NCBI GenBank assembly: GCA_030583925.1
Contig: CP129482.1
Coordinates: forward strand, 868,001 to 932,000
Length of the DNA: 64,000 nucleotides
Source: Anaerolineales bacterium
Lineage (GTDB): Bacteria; Chloroflexota; Anaerolineae; Anaerolineales; Villigracilaceae
Direction of reading: 5' to 3'
Shown here: in pieces, positions 15,681-24,115 of the stretch
Layout: each line of letters begins with the position of its first letter
Numbering within the stretch: the first letter of the stretch is position 1
Position numbers and translations under genes: made by a program
The notes under the pieces: generated by a model
Told to the model about the DNA's origin: nothing
Database searches by the model: none
What the model saw: the letters and a program-made list of their open reading frames with translations, nothing else

Positions 15681-16667
15681 CTAAACCCAAGTGCGGCGGC
15701 GCATCCACAAATACATGAAGAAAGGAGCGAGTAGGATGAGAACCAGCGTCCCGTAGAAGATCAGGGGGCTGGTCCATTCCTCCCACGGCGGGTTGGCGGC
15801 AAAGAAGTTCATGCCGAAGAATCCGGTTACGAAAGTCAGCGGCATGAAGAGAGTTGTGATGATCGTCAGCGTTTTCATGATGTCGTTCATGCGGTTGTTT
15901 ACCACGGAGAGATACGAATCTAGCGCGCCGCCGACCAAGTCGCGTAGACTCTCGTTCAGATCATGGAGACGGACAAGATGGTCATAAATATCTCGGAAGA
16001 AGATGCGGTCTTTTGGGTCAACGACTCGATAGTCGTCGCGCGCCAACTTGTTCATCACCTCGCGTTGGGGGAGGAGTATCCGCCGCATAGCCTGCAAGAG
16101 CCGCTTAAGGGCGAACAGTTTTTCGAGCGTTCGAGGCGAGGGATGGTCGAATACCTCGTCTTCGATTTGGTCAATGGCGGCGTCTATTTTTTCCACGGTG
16201 GGCATGTAACTGGTTACGATATTGTCCGCGATCTTATAGAGGAGATGGTCGGCTCCATCTTGCAAGGTGCGCGGATCGCGGTCGCAAGCCGCCCAGGTTT
16301 CCTCGATGGCTGGAATGGGCGAATCGTGCAGGCTGACGATGTAATTCGGACCAAGGAAAATATCCAACTCTTCGGTTCGAGTTTCCCAATCCGTTCCGTT
16401 CTCCTTGATCACGAGATAATTTAGTACGATGTACAGGTAATTTCCCCAATCATCCAATTTGGGCACATGAGTTTCCTGAAGGGCATCGTCAATTGCAAGA
16501 GGATGAAAGCCAAATCCCTGCAAAATGGGGAGGCAGGTTTCAATGGATTCATTGATCAGACTTACCCAGAGCAGCCCTCTACGATCCCGAACAAGTTTTG
16601 GGAATTCCTGTGGGGGAATATCCTTGCGTATAGGTTTTCCGGGCGAAAAGTATAGCGTTCGAAGCAT
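15681..16667 (-). CDS. corA: CorA-family magnesium/cobalt transporter
   Basis: 328 residues. The long cytoplasmic N-terminal domain (VSLINESIETCLPILQGF, DDWGNYLYIVLNYL) leads to two C-terminal membrane helices; the pore signature GMN is at 285-287 in TGFFGMNFF. The last residues RRRTW follow the positive-inside rule. The protein forms a pentameric Mg2+ channel. It lies upstream of lexA on the same strand, 104 bp from it, but lexA has its own operator. Confidence 0.93.
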   Translation of the reverse strand: MLRTLYFSPGKPIRKDIPPQEFPKLVRDRRGLLWVSLINESIETCLPILQGFGFHPLAIDDALQETHVPKLDDWGNYLYIVLNYLVIKENGTDWETRTEELDIFLGPNYIVSLHDSPIPAIEETWAACDRDPRTLQDGADHLLYKIADNIVTSYMPTVEKIDAAIDQIEDEVFDHPSPRTLEKLFALKRLLQAMRRILLPQREVMNKLARDDYRVVDPKDRIFFRDIYDHLVRLHDLNESLRDLVGGALDSYLSVVNNRMNDIMKTLTIITTLFMPLTFVTGFFGMNFFAANPPWEEWTSPLIFYGTLVLILLAPFFMYLWMRRRTWV

Positions 16668-17013
16668 GTGACCTCCAAGGTCAAAAAAGTTGCTTATTTT
16701 TATTGTTTTATAAATTATATTGAAACTATATTTGAGATTATTTATCTAGCCTTGACAATACTTAAATATTGACTATAATACACTCAACAATACGAAACTT
16801 CCTTAATTTTTCATTGCCGGGTTGGTCTTTACCTGCCCTTCCGTTGGCAATATTGGAAAATTGCATGGCAGCGCGTGGTGGAAGATTTCAAGCATACTAC
16901 GCTGAGTCCATGAAAACGAATCAACATGATGCGCTCAAAACCGAAAAAAGCGCGACACAACATATACTACATAATATAACCGATAAAGTTCCTGCGCCAA
17001 AGGAGAAACCGCC
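16668..17013. other. AT-rich leader region of the DUF2089 operon
   Basis: There is no supportable gene in this stretch. It has a strong + strand promoter (16752-16779) and then about 230 nt of leader that contains a weak hairpin (TTGCC ... GGCAA, about 16812-16853), ending in the AAAGGAG ribosome site of the DUF2089 gene. Confidence 0.6.
16752..16779 (+). promoter_or_regulatory. Promoter with operator-like palindrome in its spacer
   Basis: TTGACA (16752-16757) and TATAAT (16774-16779) with a 16-bp spacer. The sequence CAATA-CTTAAA-TATTG (16756-16771) is an imperfect palindrome lying almost entirely between the two boxes, where a bound repressor would block RNA polymerase. Confidence 0.75.
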
Positions 17014-17397
17014 ATGCGATCAGCGCCCACACTCTGCCCGATCTGTCAGTCTGAACTTGAAGTTGTTCGGCTCCATTGCCCTTCCTGTGATACCTCGCTG
17101 GAGGGACATTTTGCAATGGGGCAGTTTTCCAACCTCTCTCCGCAACAAATGGAGTTCGTCTTCACCTTTGTCCGATGCGAGGGCAAGATCAATCGCATGG
17201 AACAAGAACTCGGATTATCCTATCCAACCATTCGCAACCGGCTTCACGAAGTGATTCGCGCGCTCGGTTACGAGCCGGGCAAGGATGAGCCAATTGAAAT
17301 CGGCGCGGATAAGAGAAGCGAGATCCTTGCAGACTTGGATGCCGGAAAAATCTCAGCTGAGGATGCCATGCGCATTCTGCGCGGCGAGGAGGAGTAA
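17014..17397 (+). CDS. DUF2089-family protein (zinc ribbon plus helix-turn-helix)
   Basis: 127 residues, AAAGGAG before the ATG. A zinc ribbon at the N-terminus has Cys8, Cys11, Cys22 and Cys25. A helix-turn-helix follows (CEGKINRMEQELGLSYPTIRNRLHEVI), and the C-terminus is the short module RSEILADLDAGKISAEDAMRIL. DUF2089 proteins are presumed transcription regulators. The promoter upstream has an operator-like palindrome, so autoregulation is plausible. The C-terminal module recurs in the next two genes and in the gene at 20575. Confidence 0.88.
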   Translation: MRSAPTLCPICQSELEVVRLHCPSCDTSLEGHFAMGQFSNLSPQQMEFVFTFVRCEGKINRMEQELGLSYPTIRNRLHEVIRALGYEPGKDEPIEIGADKRSEILADLDAGKISAEDAMRILRGEEE

Positions 17398-17400
17398 GCC

Positions 17401-18618
17401 ATGTCTAAATCTATTCCTGTAGGCGACAAGCCAAAAATACGGATTGACTCAGTGGGCGGCGATCTCAGCGTTGTCGGCTGGGACGGCGCTGACTTGTTGA
17501 TCAAAGGCGACGAGAACGAAATCCGTTTCGAACAGACGGGGGAGGCTGTTTCAGTTTCCTCAGGCGATGACCTCTCCTTACGCGTCCCGCGCGGCGCCTC
17601 ACTCGAATTCGTCAGCGTCGGCGGCGATGTCTCCATACGCGGCGTTCTCGGCGGATGTGAAATCAAAGAAGTGAGCGGCGACCTTTCCATCCGTGATGTG
17701 AGCGCGGTGACGATCGGCACGGTTCAGAGCGATCTTTCGCTTGGTAACGCTAAAGGAAATGTCTATCTCAAAGATATTCAAGGCGATGCCTCCATCCGCG
17801 ATGTGGAGGGAAACCTCGAAATCGAAATGATCGCCGAAGACTTATCTCTGCGCGGAGTGAAAGGCAACGTACGCGTCAAGAACGCGCACAGCGATGTTTC
17901 GATCCATGGCGTGGACGGCGACACAACGCTCGATTCGGTCGCGGATGATCTTGCCCTGCGCGGCGCGCGCGGGGACATCAACGTCAATGTGGGCGAGGAT
18001 GTGGTTGTCTATCTCGAACCCAAAGCCGACGCGGTCTACTCCATTGACGCGGGCGACGATATTCTCCTCGTCCTGCCGAAAAACGCGAATGCCACCCTCT
18101 CCATGCGCGGCGATGAAATCTTCATGGATTGGCAAGGCATGGAAAACGATGACGCCACTGAACGCGTCGTCACCCTCGGCGACGGTTCTGCGCAGATCAA
18201 GTTGAACGCCGGCGGCGAAGTGCGCGTGTCCAACCGTTCGGACGCGGGCGATTCGGCTGACGAGTGGGGCAACTTCGCCGGTTTGAATTTCGATTGGTCC
18301 GGTTTCGGCGAGCGGATCTCACGTCAAGTGGAGCAGGCAACCGCACGCGCGGCGAAACGCGCCGAAGAAGCCGCCCGCCGTGCGGAACGTCACGCCGCGC
18401 GTCATGCGCGTCATGCCGGTCACCCCAAGAGCGGTCTTGTGGTTGGGCGTTGGAATTGGGATTTCAAAGGCGCTCCGAAACCGCCAACGACGCCTGAACC
18501 TCCCGTTGAACCGGTTTCGGAAGAAGAACGCATGGCGATCTTGAAAATGCTTGCGGAGAAAAAGATCACCGCCCAGCAAGCGGAAGAATTATTGAACGCG
18601 CTCGATGGAGGTAAATGA
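17401..18618 (+). CDS. DUF4097-type beta-repeat protein with C-terminal SHOCT-like module
   Basis: 405 residues beginning 3 bp after the DUF2089 stop, with GGAGGAG across the junction. Residues about 15-260 are repeats of about 18-20 residues with the pattern GDLSIRDV/GDVSIRGV, expected to fold as a beta-solenoid. A Lys/Arg/Ala/Glu-rich helix (about 305-340) and a proline-rich linker follow. The last 30 residues are EERMAILKMLAEKKITAQQAEELLNAL. There is no signal peptide or membrane helix, so it is probably cytoplasmic. DUF4097 proteins are often envelope-stress related; the exact role is unknown. Confidence 0.85.
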   Translation: MSKSIPVGDKPKIRIDSVGGDLSVVGWDGADLLIKGDENEIRFEQTGEAVSVSSGDDLSLRVPRGASLEFVSVGGDVSIRGVLGGCEIKEVSGDLSIRDVSAVTIGTVQSDLSLGNAKGNVYLKDIQGDASIRDVEGNLEIEMIAEDLSLRGVKGNVRVKNAHSDVSIHGVDGDTTLDSVADDLALRGARGDINVNVGEDVVVYLEPKADAVYSIDAGDDILLVLPKNANATLSMRGDEIFMDWQGMENDDATERVVTLGDGSAQIKLNAGGEVRVSNRSDAGDSADEWGNFAGLNFDWSGFGERISRQVEQATARAAKRAEEAARRAERHAARHARHAGHPKSGLVVGRWNWDFKGAPKPPTTPEPPVEPVSEEERMAILKMLAEKKITAQQAEELLNALDGGK

Positions 18619-19274
18619 TGTCTTCCGAAGAACGCAAGAAGATATTGCAATTGGTAGAAGAAGGAAAGATTTCGGCAGACGATGCCGCGAGCCTCATGCG
18701 CGCGCTCGATGATGACGTGGATGATGCCGAGGCGGAAGTAGAAGTCATCCACCCTGAAGCAGGCTCAGGCTTCGAACGAAGCGATGCGTCGAGCTGGTTG
18801 GGACGAAGCAATGCGCCGGAATTCGATCAGGTCAAAGCGCGGGCGCGTCGTTTTGCGTTAATCCCGCTGTGGGTGGGAGTTATCATCACCGTGTTTAGCG
18901 CGTGGATCATTTACGCCATCCAGCAAAGCGCTGGAGCGAATTTTTGGTTTTATTGCATGATCCTGCCGTTGATGCTGGGTGTGTTGTTGATCGCGTTGGG
19001 TTCGGGCGGGCGTGCCTCGCGCTGGATTTATGTGGATGTGGATCGCCGCAACGCAAAACCCGGCGATGGACCGCGTCACATCACGCTCGGTTTTCCCGCG
19101 CCGTTGGGTTTCATGGGTTGGTTTTTCAGTACGTTTGGGCAGAACATCCAAGGCATGGGCGCTGGCAAAGGACGCGCGATCGCCGAAATGATGGAAGCCG
19201 CGCGGAATTCGGACGAACCGTTGATGGTCAACGTGGATGACGATGACGCGCAGGTACAGGTCTATATTGGTTAG
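18615..19274 (+). CDS. Membrane protein with N-terminal SHOCT-like module
   Basis: 219 residues; its ATG overlaps the stop of the previous gene (ATGA). The module SSEERKKILQLVEEGKISAD is at the N-terminus. An acidic stretch follows, then two membrane helices (about residues 80-100 and 105-125: PLWVGVIITVFSAWIIYAI; FWFYCMILPLMLGVLLIAL), and a cytoplasmic tail ending in an acidic VNVDDDDAQVQVYI. Family not recognised beyond the module. Translational coupling suggests it acts with the DUF4097 protein, possibly anchoring it at the membrane. Confidence 0.78.
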   Translation: MMSSEERKKILQLVEEGKISADDAASLMRALDDDVDDAEAEVEVIHPEAGSGFERSDASSWLGRSNAPEFDQVKARARRFALIPLWVGVIITVFSAWIIYAIQQSAGANFWFYCMILPLMLGVLLIALGSGGRASRWIYVDVDRRNAKPGDGPRHITLGFPAPLGFMGWFFSTFGQNIQGMGAGKGRAIAEMMEAARNSDEPLMVNVDDDDAQVQVYIG

Positions 19275-19282
19275 GCGCTGAA

Positions 19283-20563
19283 ATGACTGACGTAAAGAAA
19301 CAACCCTTGTTGAGCGGATTGCTGATTCTGTTCCTGGTCGCGATGATCTTCGCGAATATCGGCGGGAACATGTACGATGGATTACTTCCGCTTTATCTCA
19401 AGGATTTGAACGCTTCGATTCCTCAGATCGGTCTGTTCTTCACCCTTGCGCAGATCGCGCCCCTGCTGTTGCAGATCCTCGGCGGATGGATTTCAGATTC
19501 GCTTGGACGCTTGCGCGCGATTGCGATTGGCAGTGTGTTCGGGGTGATCGGCTTTATCCCATTAGTGCTTGCAGACACATGGCGCTGGCTTTTGCTTGCG
19601 ATAGCGGTCGGCTCGGTAGCGCGTGCTTTGGTAGGACCTAGTTTCGACGCCTTTATCGCTGAACATTCCAGCGAAGAGAATCGCGGCAAAGTCTACGGCG
19701 TGTCACAAGCCATCTTTATGATTGTGACGGTGGTTGGTCCGCCGGTGGGGGCATGGCTGGCTGGATCGTACGGGTTCAAGTTCATGTTACTGATCGCCGG
19801 TATCTTCTACTTCATTGCCGCGGTAATGCGCATCGGCATGGCACGCGAAGCCGCGAAAGGACAGAGCGCCCAGCCTACGCTTTCCTTCGCGGGGTTGAAG
19901 TCGAACCTCGGCTCGATGTTCGGCTTGATGTTCTCCGGCGGGATCATCACATGGATTCTCATCACCGACGGCTTCCGCGACGTATCGTTCCAACTTTCGG
20001 GGAACCTGTTTCCCGTTTACATGCAGGAATTCGGCAGGCTTACGATCCAACAGATCGGCTGGGTGAATTCCTTGTTCGGTTTGTGCATGATGTTGACCAC
20101 CATCCCTGGCGGCTGGCTGTCGGACAAAGTGGGCGAGCGCGTGGGGATCGCTTCGGGCATGGTATTGATGGCGGGCGCGTTGTTCCTTTTGGTTAATATC
20201 CCCCAGGGCAACACATGGCTGTACTTCATAGGCTGGGGAATGGCTGGTACAGGCGTTGGCATCATGATGCCGGCGTATCAATCGCTCATCAGCAAAGCTG
20301 TGCCTCAGCATTTGCGCGGCACAGCCTTTGGTTTGTTCAGCACCAGTCTCGGTGTGATCTCGCTCCCTGCGCCCTGGATCGGCGCGCAGTTGTGGGACCG
20401 GTTCAGCCCGCAATTCCCATTCATCATCACTGCAATTGCCCTGTTACTCTCGATCGTTCCAATTTGGATGAAATTCAAACTTCCCAAAAACGATGAATCG
20501 CCAAGGTCGGTTGAACCGGGCATCGAAGACTCAAAAATCCTTACACCCGAATTGGGATCCTAA
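19283..20563 (+). CDS. MFS transporter
   Basis: 426 residues, about 12 membrane helices. The loop 2-3 motif is GGWISDSLGRLRAIAIG, and its second-half counterpart is GGWLSDKVGERVGIASG, typical of major facilitator drug/sugar exporters. Substrate unknown. It starts 8 bp after the preceding gene and is followed by another SHOCT-like gene, so it belongs to the same operon. Confidence 0.88.
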   Translation: MTDVKKQPLLSGLLILFLVAMIFANIGGNMYDGLLPLYLKDLNASIPQIGLFFTLAQIAPLLLQILGGWISDSLGRLRAIAIGSVFGVIGFIPLVLADTWRWLLLAIAVGSVARALVGPSFDAFIAEHSSEENRGKVYGVSQAIFMIVTVVGPPVGAWLAGSYGFKFMLLIAGIFYFIAAVMRIGMAREAAKGQSAQPTLSFAGLKSNLGSMFGLMFSGGIITWILITDGFRDVSFQLSGNLFPVYMQEFGRLTIQQIGWVNSLFGLCMMLTTIPGGWLSDKVGERVGIASGMVLMAGALFLLVNIPQGNTWLYFIGWGMAGTGVGIMMPAYQSLISKAVPQHLRGTAFGLFSTSLGVISLPAPWIGAQLWDRFSPQFPFIITAIALLLSIVPIWMKFKLPKNDESPRSVEPGIEDSKILTPELGS

Positions 20564-20574
20564 CGGAGGTCGTT

Positions 20575-20952
20575 ATGGCATCAACAGAAGAACGAATGAA
20601 GATCTTGAAGATGATCGAAGAAGGCAAACTCAGCGCGGAGGAAGGGACAAAACTCCTTGCCGCCCTGAGCAAAAGTCGTCCGCCTGCGCCTCGCGCGCCG
20701 GGGATGCCTGGCGGCGCCAAGTGGTTGCGGATTCGCGTCACCGACATGCGTTCGGGCCGCTCGAAAGCCGCGGTACAGATTCCACTCGCCCTCGTGGACG
20801 CGGGTTTGAAGATCGGCGCGCACTTCGCGCCCGAAGTTGAAGGCGTGGATATGTCCAACGTGATGGAAGCCCTCCGCTCTGGCGTGACCGGCAAGATCAT
20901 TGACGTGACCGACGATGAAGACGGCGAGCACGTTGAGATCTATATCGAGTAA
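20575..20952 (+). CDS. Small protein with N-terminal SHOCT-like module
   Basis: 125 residues; GGAGG overlaps the stop of the MFS gene. STEERMKILKMIEEGKLSAE at the N-terminus is the same module as in the three upstream genes. The proline-rich linker leads to a compact domain (WLRIRVTDMRSGRSKAAVQIPLALVDAGLKIGAHFAPE) ending in DEDGEHVEIYIE, which resembles the acidic ending of the 18615 protein. It has no membrane segment. Confidence 0.8.
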   Translation: MASTEERMKILKMIEEGKLSAEEGTKLLAALSKSRPPAPRAPGMPGGAKWLRIRVTDMRSGRSKAAVQIPLALVDAGLKIGAHFAPEVEGVDMSNVMEALRSGVTGKIIDVTDDEDGEHVEIYIE

Positions 20953-21073
20953 GTTCAGCCATCCGTAGACCTTGTTAAAGCAGAAAGAGAGAATGCTATG
21001 TGGCTATTCTATTTATATCCGTACCGCATGATGCTGTAACAATGAATCTGTGAATCCTGAACGAGGAAGGTCC

Positions 21074-22420
21074 ATGGAACAGACAAATCTACACCGCCTA
21101 TCGGGGATGCTCGGCTTTACGATTGTATGGATCGGGCAGATCGTCTCTGTGTTTGCCAGTTCGATGAGTCAGTTTGCTCTGACCATCTTCATGTTCAACG
21201 AGACCGGCAGCGCGCTGGCGATGGGGACCATGCAGGTGTTTTTCATCACGCCGTTCTTGTTGATCTCGCCGCTTGCCGGGGTGTGGGTGGATCGTCACAA
21301 CCGCAAAATGATGATGATGGTCAGCGACATTGGCGCGGGAGTCGCCACGCTTGGCATCCTGGGTTTGCAAGCGATGGGGATTCTTGAATATTGGCATTTG
21401 TATGGCGCGTCCATAATTTATGGGTTGGCAATGGCGTTTCAATGGCCCGCCTACTCAGCCGCGATCGCCACCATGGTGCCGAAGGAGCAACTGGTCCGCG
21501 CGAACGGCATGATGTCGCTGATCGAAGCGGGTCCGCAAGTGATCGCCCCAATACTGGCTGGCGCGTTGCTTCCGGTGATTCAACTCACGGGCATTCTGCT
21601 CCTTGATGTGATCACCTTCCTCTTTGCCGTCGGCGCGTTGATGCTCGTTCATATCCCTCAGCCGGTCCGTACCGAAGAAGGCGTGAAATCGCAAAGCGGA
21701 GGAATTTGGAAAGAGGCGGCATACGGTTTCAAATATATTTTTGCGCGTCCTAGTTTGCTGGGCTTGCAGATAGTTTTCTTTTTTGGGAATCTTTTCAGCG
21801 GCATCGGCTTTACCGTCCTCGCGCCAATGATCCTGACGCGTTCGGGCGGAGATAGCTTGGCGTTTGGAACCGTTCAATCGGCTGGAGCAATCGCCGCCGT
21901 GGTCGGAGGCGTTGCCATGAGCGCGTGGGGAGGATTCAAACGCCGCGTGAACGGAGTCATGCTGGGCTGGCTGATCAGTGGAATTGGTATGGCGATCCTT
22001 GGTTTCTCGGGAGGGCTTACCGTTTGGATCATCGGCGGCGTGATCACCGCTGGGGTAGTTCCTCTCGTCAACGGTTCGAATCAGGCGATCTGGCAATCGA
22101 AGGTTGCGCCGGATATTCAAGGGCGGGTCTTCTCCGCCCGACGCCTGATCGCGTGGCTGACGAATCCGATCTCGCCCTTGATCGGCGGCGCGCTTGCAGA
22201 TTTTGTTCTTGAACCCGCCGCAATTGCAGGAACTGGCTTGCCTCACGCGTTATCATGGCTTGTGGGATCGGGTCCCGGCTCTGGTATGCGGGTGTTGATC
22301 GTCCTGTGTGGTTTTTGCGCCACGTTGGTTGGAGTTGCCGGGTATTTTGTGTCTTACATCCGCAATGCAGAATCGATCCTGCCGGATCACGACACGTTGG
22401 CGAGAGCCGAATCTGTCTGA
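21074..22420 (+). CDS. MFS exporter (EntS-like, MFS_3 family)
   Basis: 448 residues from the ATG at 21074, chosen because GAGGAAGG stands just upstream; an earlier in-frame start at 21050 has none. About 12 membrane helices with the family motif DRHNRKMMMMVSDI in loop 2-3. It shares FFFGNLFSGI and the PDIQGRVFSARR signature with the next gene, so the two are tandem paralogues. Substrate unknown. It has its own terminator at 22456-22482. Confidence 0.87.
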   Translation: MEQTNLHRLSGMLGFTIVWIGQIVSVFASSMSQFALTIFMFNETGSALAMGTMQVFFITPFLLISPLAGVWVDRHNRKMMMMVSDIGAGVATLGILGLQAMGILEYWHLYGASIIYGLAMAFQWPAYSAAIATMVPKEQLVRANGMMSLIEAGPQVIAPILAGALLPVIQLTGILLLDVITFLFAVGALMLVHIPQPVRTEEGVKSQSGGIWKEAAYGFKYIFARPSLLGLQIVFFFGNLFSGIGFTVLAPMILTRSGGDSLAFGTVQSAGAIAAVVGGVAMSAWGGFKRRVNGVMLGWLISGIGMAILGFSGGLTVWIIGGVITAGVVPLVNGSNQAIWQSKVAPDIQGRVFSARRLIAWLTNPISPLIGGALADFVLEPAAIAGTGLPHALSWLVGSGPGSGMRVLIVLCGFCATLVGVAGYFVSYIRNAESILPDHDTLARAESV

Positions 22421-22455
22421 CAACTTACTGGATGTTAGAATCTTTTTACAGGAAG

Positions 22456-22482
22456 ACAACCCTGCAAGGGTTGTTTTCTTTT
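22456..22482 (+). terminator. Terminator after the first MFS_3 gene
   Basis: ACAACCCT (22456-22463), loop GCA, AGGGTTGT (22467-22474), then TTTCTTTTTT. Confidence 0.85.
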
Positions 22483-22516
22483 TTAGCCTGTGTTATTCTC
22501 CGCACGAGAAATCATT

Positions 22517-23932
22517 ATGAATTGGGCTATGCCGGTCCGCCGGCCGAGGGGATTGCAAGGACTCTTCATCATCTGGCTTGGTCAAATGGTATCGGGGACC
22601 GCCTCGAGCATTGCTTTTTTTGCTCTGCCAGCGTGGATCTTGAGCCGCACCGCGTCGAGTGGCAACGCGCTCGGCTCATGGGAATCTCTCTACTTCGGTT
22701 CATACCTGTTGGTGATCCTGTTCGCCGGCGTCTTCGTTGACCGATATCCGCGCAAAGCGATGATGTTGGTCTACGATATCCTGTCGCTGGTCGCGGCATT
22801 GCTCCTGTTCGCGTTAGCGCAGGCAGATATGCTGGCGGTTTGGCATTTGTACCTCGCCGCGATCTTTCAAGGCATTGGGTATGCGTTCCAATCGCCGTCC
22901 TACTCCGCCGCCATCACCACGATGGTCTCCAAAAAACATTTCGTGCGCGCCAATGGGTTCATCGCCCTTTTAGACAGTGCGCCGGGTATCCTCGGACCCC
23001 TGCTGGCAATTGCATTATTCCGCGGGGTTGGCTTGGAAGGTATTCTCCTCATCAATGTACTATCCTACACGGTTTCGATTTCCGCCTTGCTCCTCGTAGA
23101 CGTACCAATGACACCTCACACCGCAGAAGGCGAAAGCGCGCGTAGTGAATTTTTCAAGGAAGCAATGTATGGGATACGCTACATTCTTAAACGCCCCGGT
23201 TTGCTCGGCTTGCAACTCATTTTCTTTTTCGGAAATTTCTTCTCCGGCGTCGCGCTTTCGGTCACTTCGCTATTCACCATGGTTTCGCTCCGCACTGGGG
23301 GCGATCCCAGCAACGCTGGCACAGCCCAATCGGCGGCGGCGTTTGCCGCGCTAGCCGCGGGGATTTTCCTCACCGCCGTGGGGGGCATCCGCCGGCCCGT
23401 CCGCGCGATTCTGCTCGGCTGGATTCTTTCCAGCATGTTCGGTCTCACTCTGCTTGGTATCGGCAACTTCTTGCTCGTTTGGGTGATCGCTGCGGTAGTA
23501 GACGCGCTCTTCGAGCCGGTCGTCAACGTTTCAATGGATACCTTTTTGCAGACGAAGATTCCGCCCGACGTGCAGGGACGCGTCTTTGCCGCCAGTGACT
23601 TTTTGGCTCAAGCCATGATACCTCTCACGCCCCTTGTGGCTGGGTTTTTAGGCGAGGGAATATTCGAACCAGCGATGCGCGAGGGTGGACAGCTCGTCCG
23701 CTATTTCGGCTGGATCGTCGGCGCCGGACCTGGCTCTGGCTTCGGCTTGATGATCTTTCTCTGCGGCGTGGCTGGCACACTGGTGGGACTCTCCGGCTAT
23801 CTCGTCCGCGCCATCCGCGATGTGGATGTGATTCTGCCCGACTTCGATACACTGCCAAAGATCGAAAATCCAATTCAGCCGGCAAGTTCACGCAAAAAAT
23901 CGCGTCCAAAAAAATCCGAAATTGAAAAATAA
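22517..23932 (+). CDS. MFS exporter (EntS-like, MFS_3 family), paralogue
   Basis: 471 residues from ATG 22517; a GTG at 22490 is also in frame but lies next to the terminator T-tract and lacks a ribosome site. The start is uncertain. Motifs DRYPRKAMMLVYDI, FFFGNFFSGV and PPDVQGRVFAAS match the preceding transporter. The C-terminus is basic (SSRKKSRPKKSEIEK). It has its own strong terminator. Confidence 0.85.
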   Translation: MNWAMPVRRPRGLQGLFIIWLGQMVSGTASSIAFFALPAWILSRTASSGNALGSWESLYFGSYLLVILFAGVFVDRYPRKAMMLVYDILSLVAALLLFALAQADMLAVWHLYLAAIFQGIGYAFQSPSYSAAITTMVSKKHFVRANGFIALLDSAPGILGPLLAIALFRGVGLEGILLINVLSYTVSISALLLVDVPMTPHTAEGESARSEFFKEAMYGIRYILKRPGLLGLQLIFFFGNFFSGVALSVTSLFTMVSLRTGGDPSNAGTAQSAAAFAALAAGIFLTAVGGIRRPVRAILLGWILSSMFGLTLLGIGNFLLVWVIAAVVDALFEPVVNVSMDTFLQTKIPPDVQGRVFAASDFLAQAMIPLTPLVAGFLGEGIFEPAMREGGQLVRYFGWIVGAGPGSGFGLMIFLCGVAGTLVGLSGYLVRAIRDVDVILPDFDTLPKIENPIQPASSRKKSRPKKSEIEK

Positions 23933-23968
23933 CAGGCTGAGGACTCTAGAATCCTCAGCCTGTTTTCA
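23931..23968 (+). terminator. Strong terminator after the MFS cluster
   Basis: AACAGGCTGAGGA (23931-23943) pairs perfectly with TCCTCAGCCTGTT (23952-23964), followed by TTC. It overlaps the stop codon of the MFS gene and lies 13 bp before the micropeptide stop on the other strand. Confidence 0.9.
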
Positions 23969-23980
23969 TTCACGCATTGG

Positions 23981-24049
23981 TTAGCAACAACCTCCGCCAC
24001 AGCCGCCGCCGCAACAGGATTCGTCGCACAGAACATCAAGTTCTTCCAT
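23981..24049 (-). CDS. 22-residue Cys/Gly-rich micropeptide
   Basis: A tiny open frame with an ideal ribosome site: AAAGGAGGTG, with GGAGG 8 nt before the ATG. The peptide starts MEELDVLCDESCC and continues with Gly-rich Cys repeats; Cys occupies positions 8, 12, 13, 17, 21 and 22 (six of 22) and Gly six positions. It looks like a metal- or metalloid-binding peptide, comparable with very short metallothioneins. It lies directly downstream of a Cys-rich ArsR repressor on the same strand, with a 14-bp palindrome (24081-24094) between them. No family is known to me. Confidence 0.75.
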   Translation of the reverse strand: MEELDVLCDESCCGGGCGGGCC

Positions 24050-24080
24050 GAGGTTCACCTCCTTTCGTTTATGAATAGAT

Positions 24081-24094
24081 ACATATCGATATGT
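24081..24094. promoter_or_regulatory. Operator-like palindrome between arsR and the micropeptide gene
   Basis: ACATATCGATATGT is a perfect 14-bp palindrome, 32 bp upstream of the micropeptide ATG. ArsR/SmtB regulators bind AT-rich imperfect dyads of about this size, so this is a likely binding site of the neighbouring regulator. Confidence 0.6.
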
Positions 24095-24115
24095 TCTCGT
24101 AAAAAAAATTTCCCC

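Noticed and set aside
16769-17254. 161-codon frame over the DUF2089 leader
   Set aside because: It starts at the -10 box of the promoter and overlaps the DUF2089 gene in another frame; no family pattern.
18745-18800. Repeat insertion in the 18615 gene
   Set aside because: GAAGCAGGCTCAGGCTTCGAACGAAGC looks repeat-like, but the arms are weak and I cannot match it to a family in this window.
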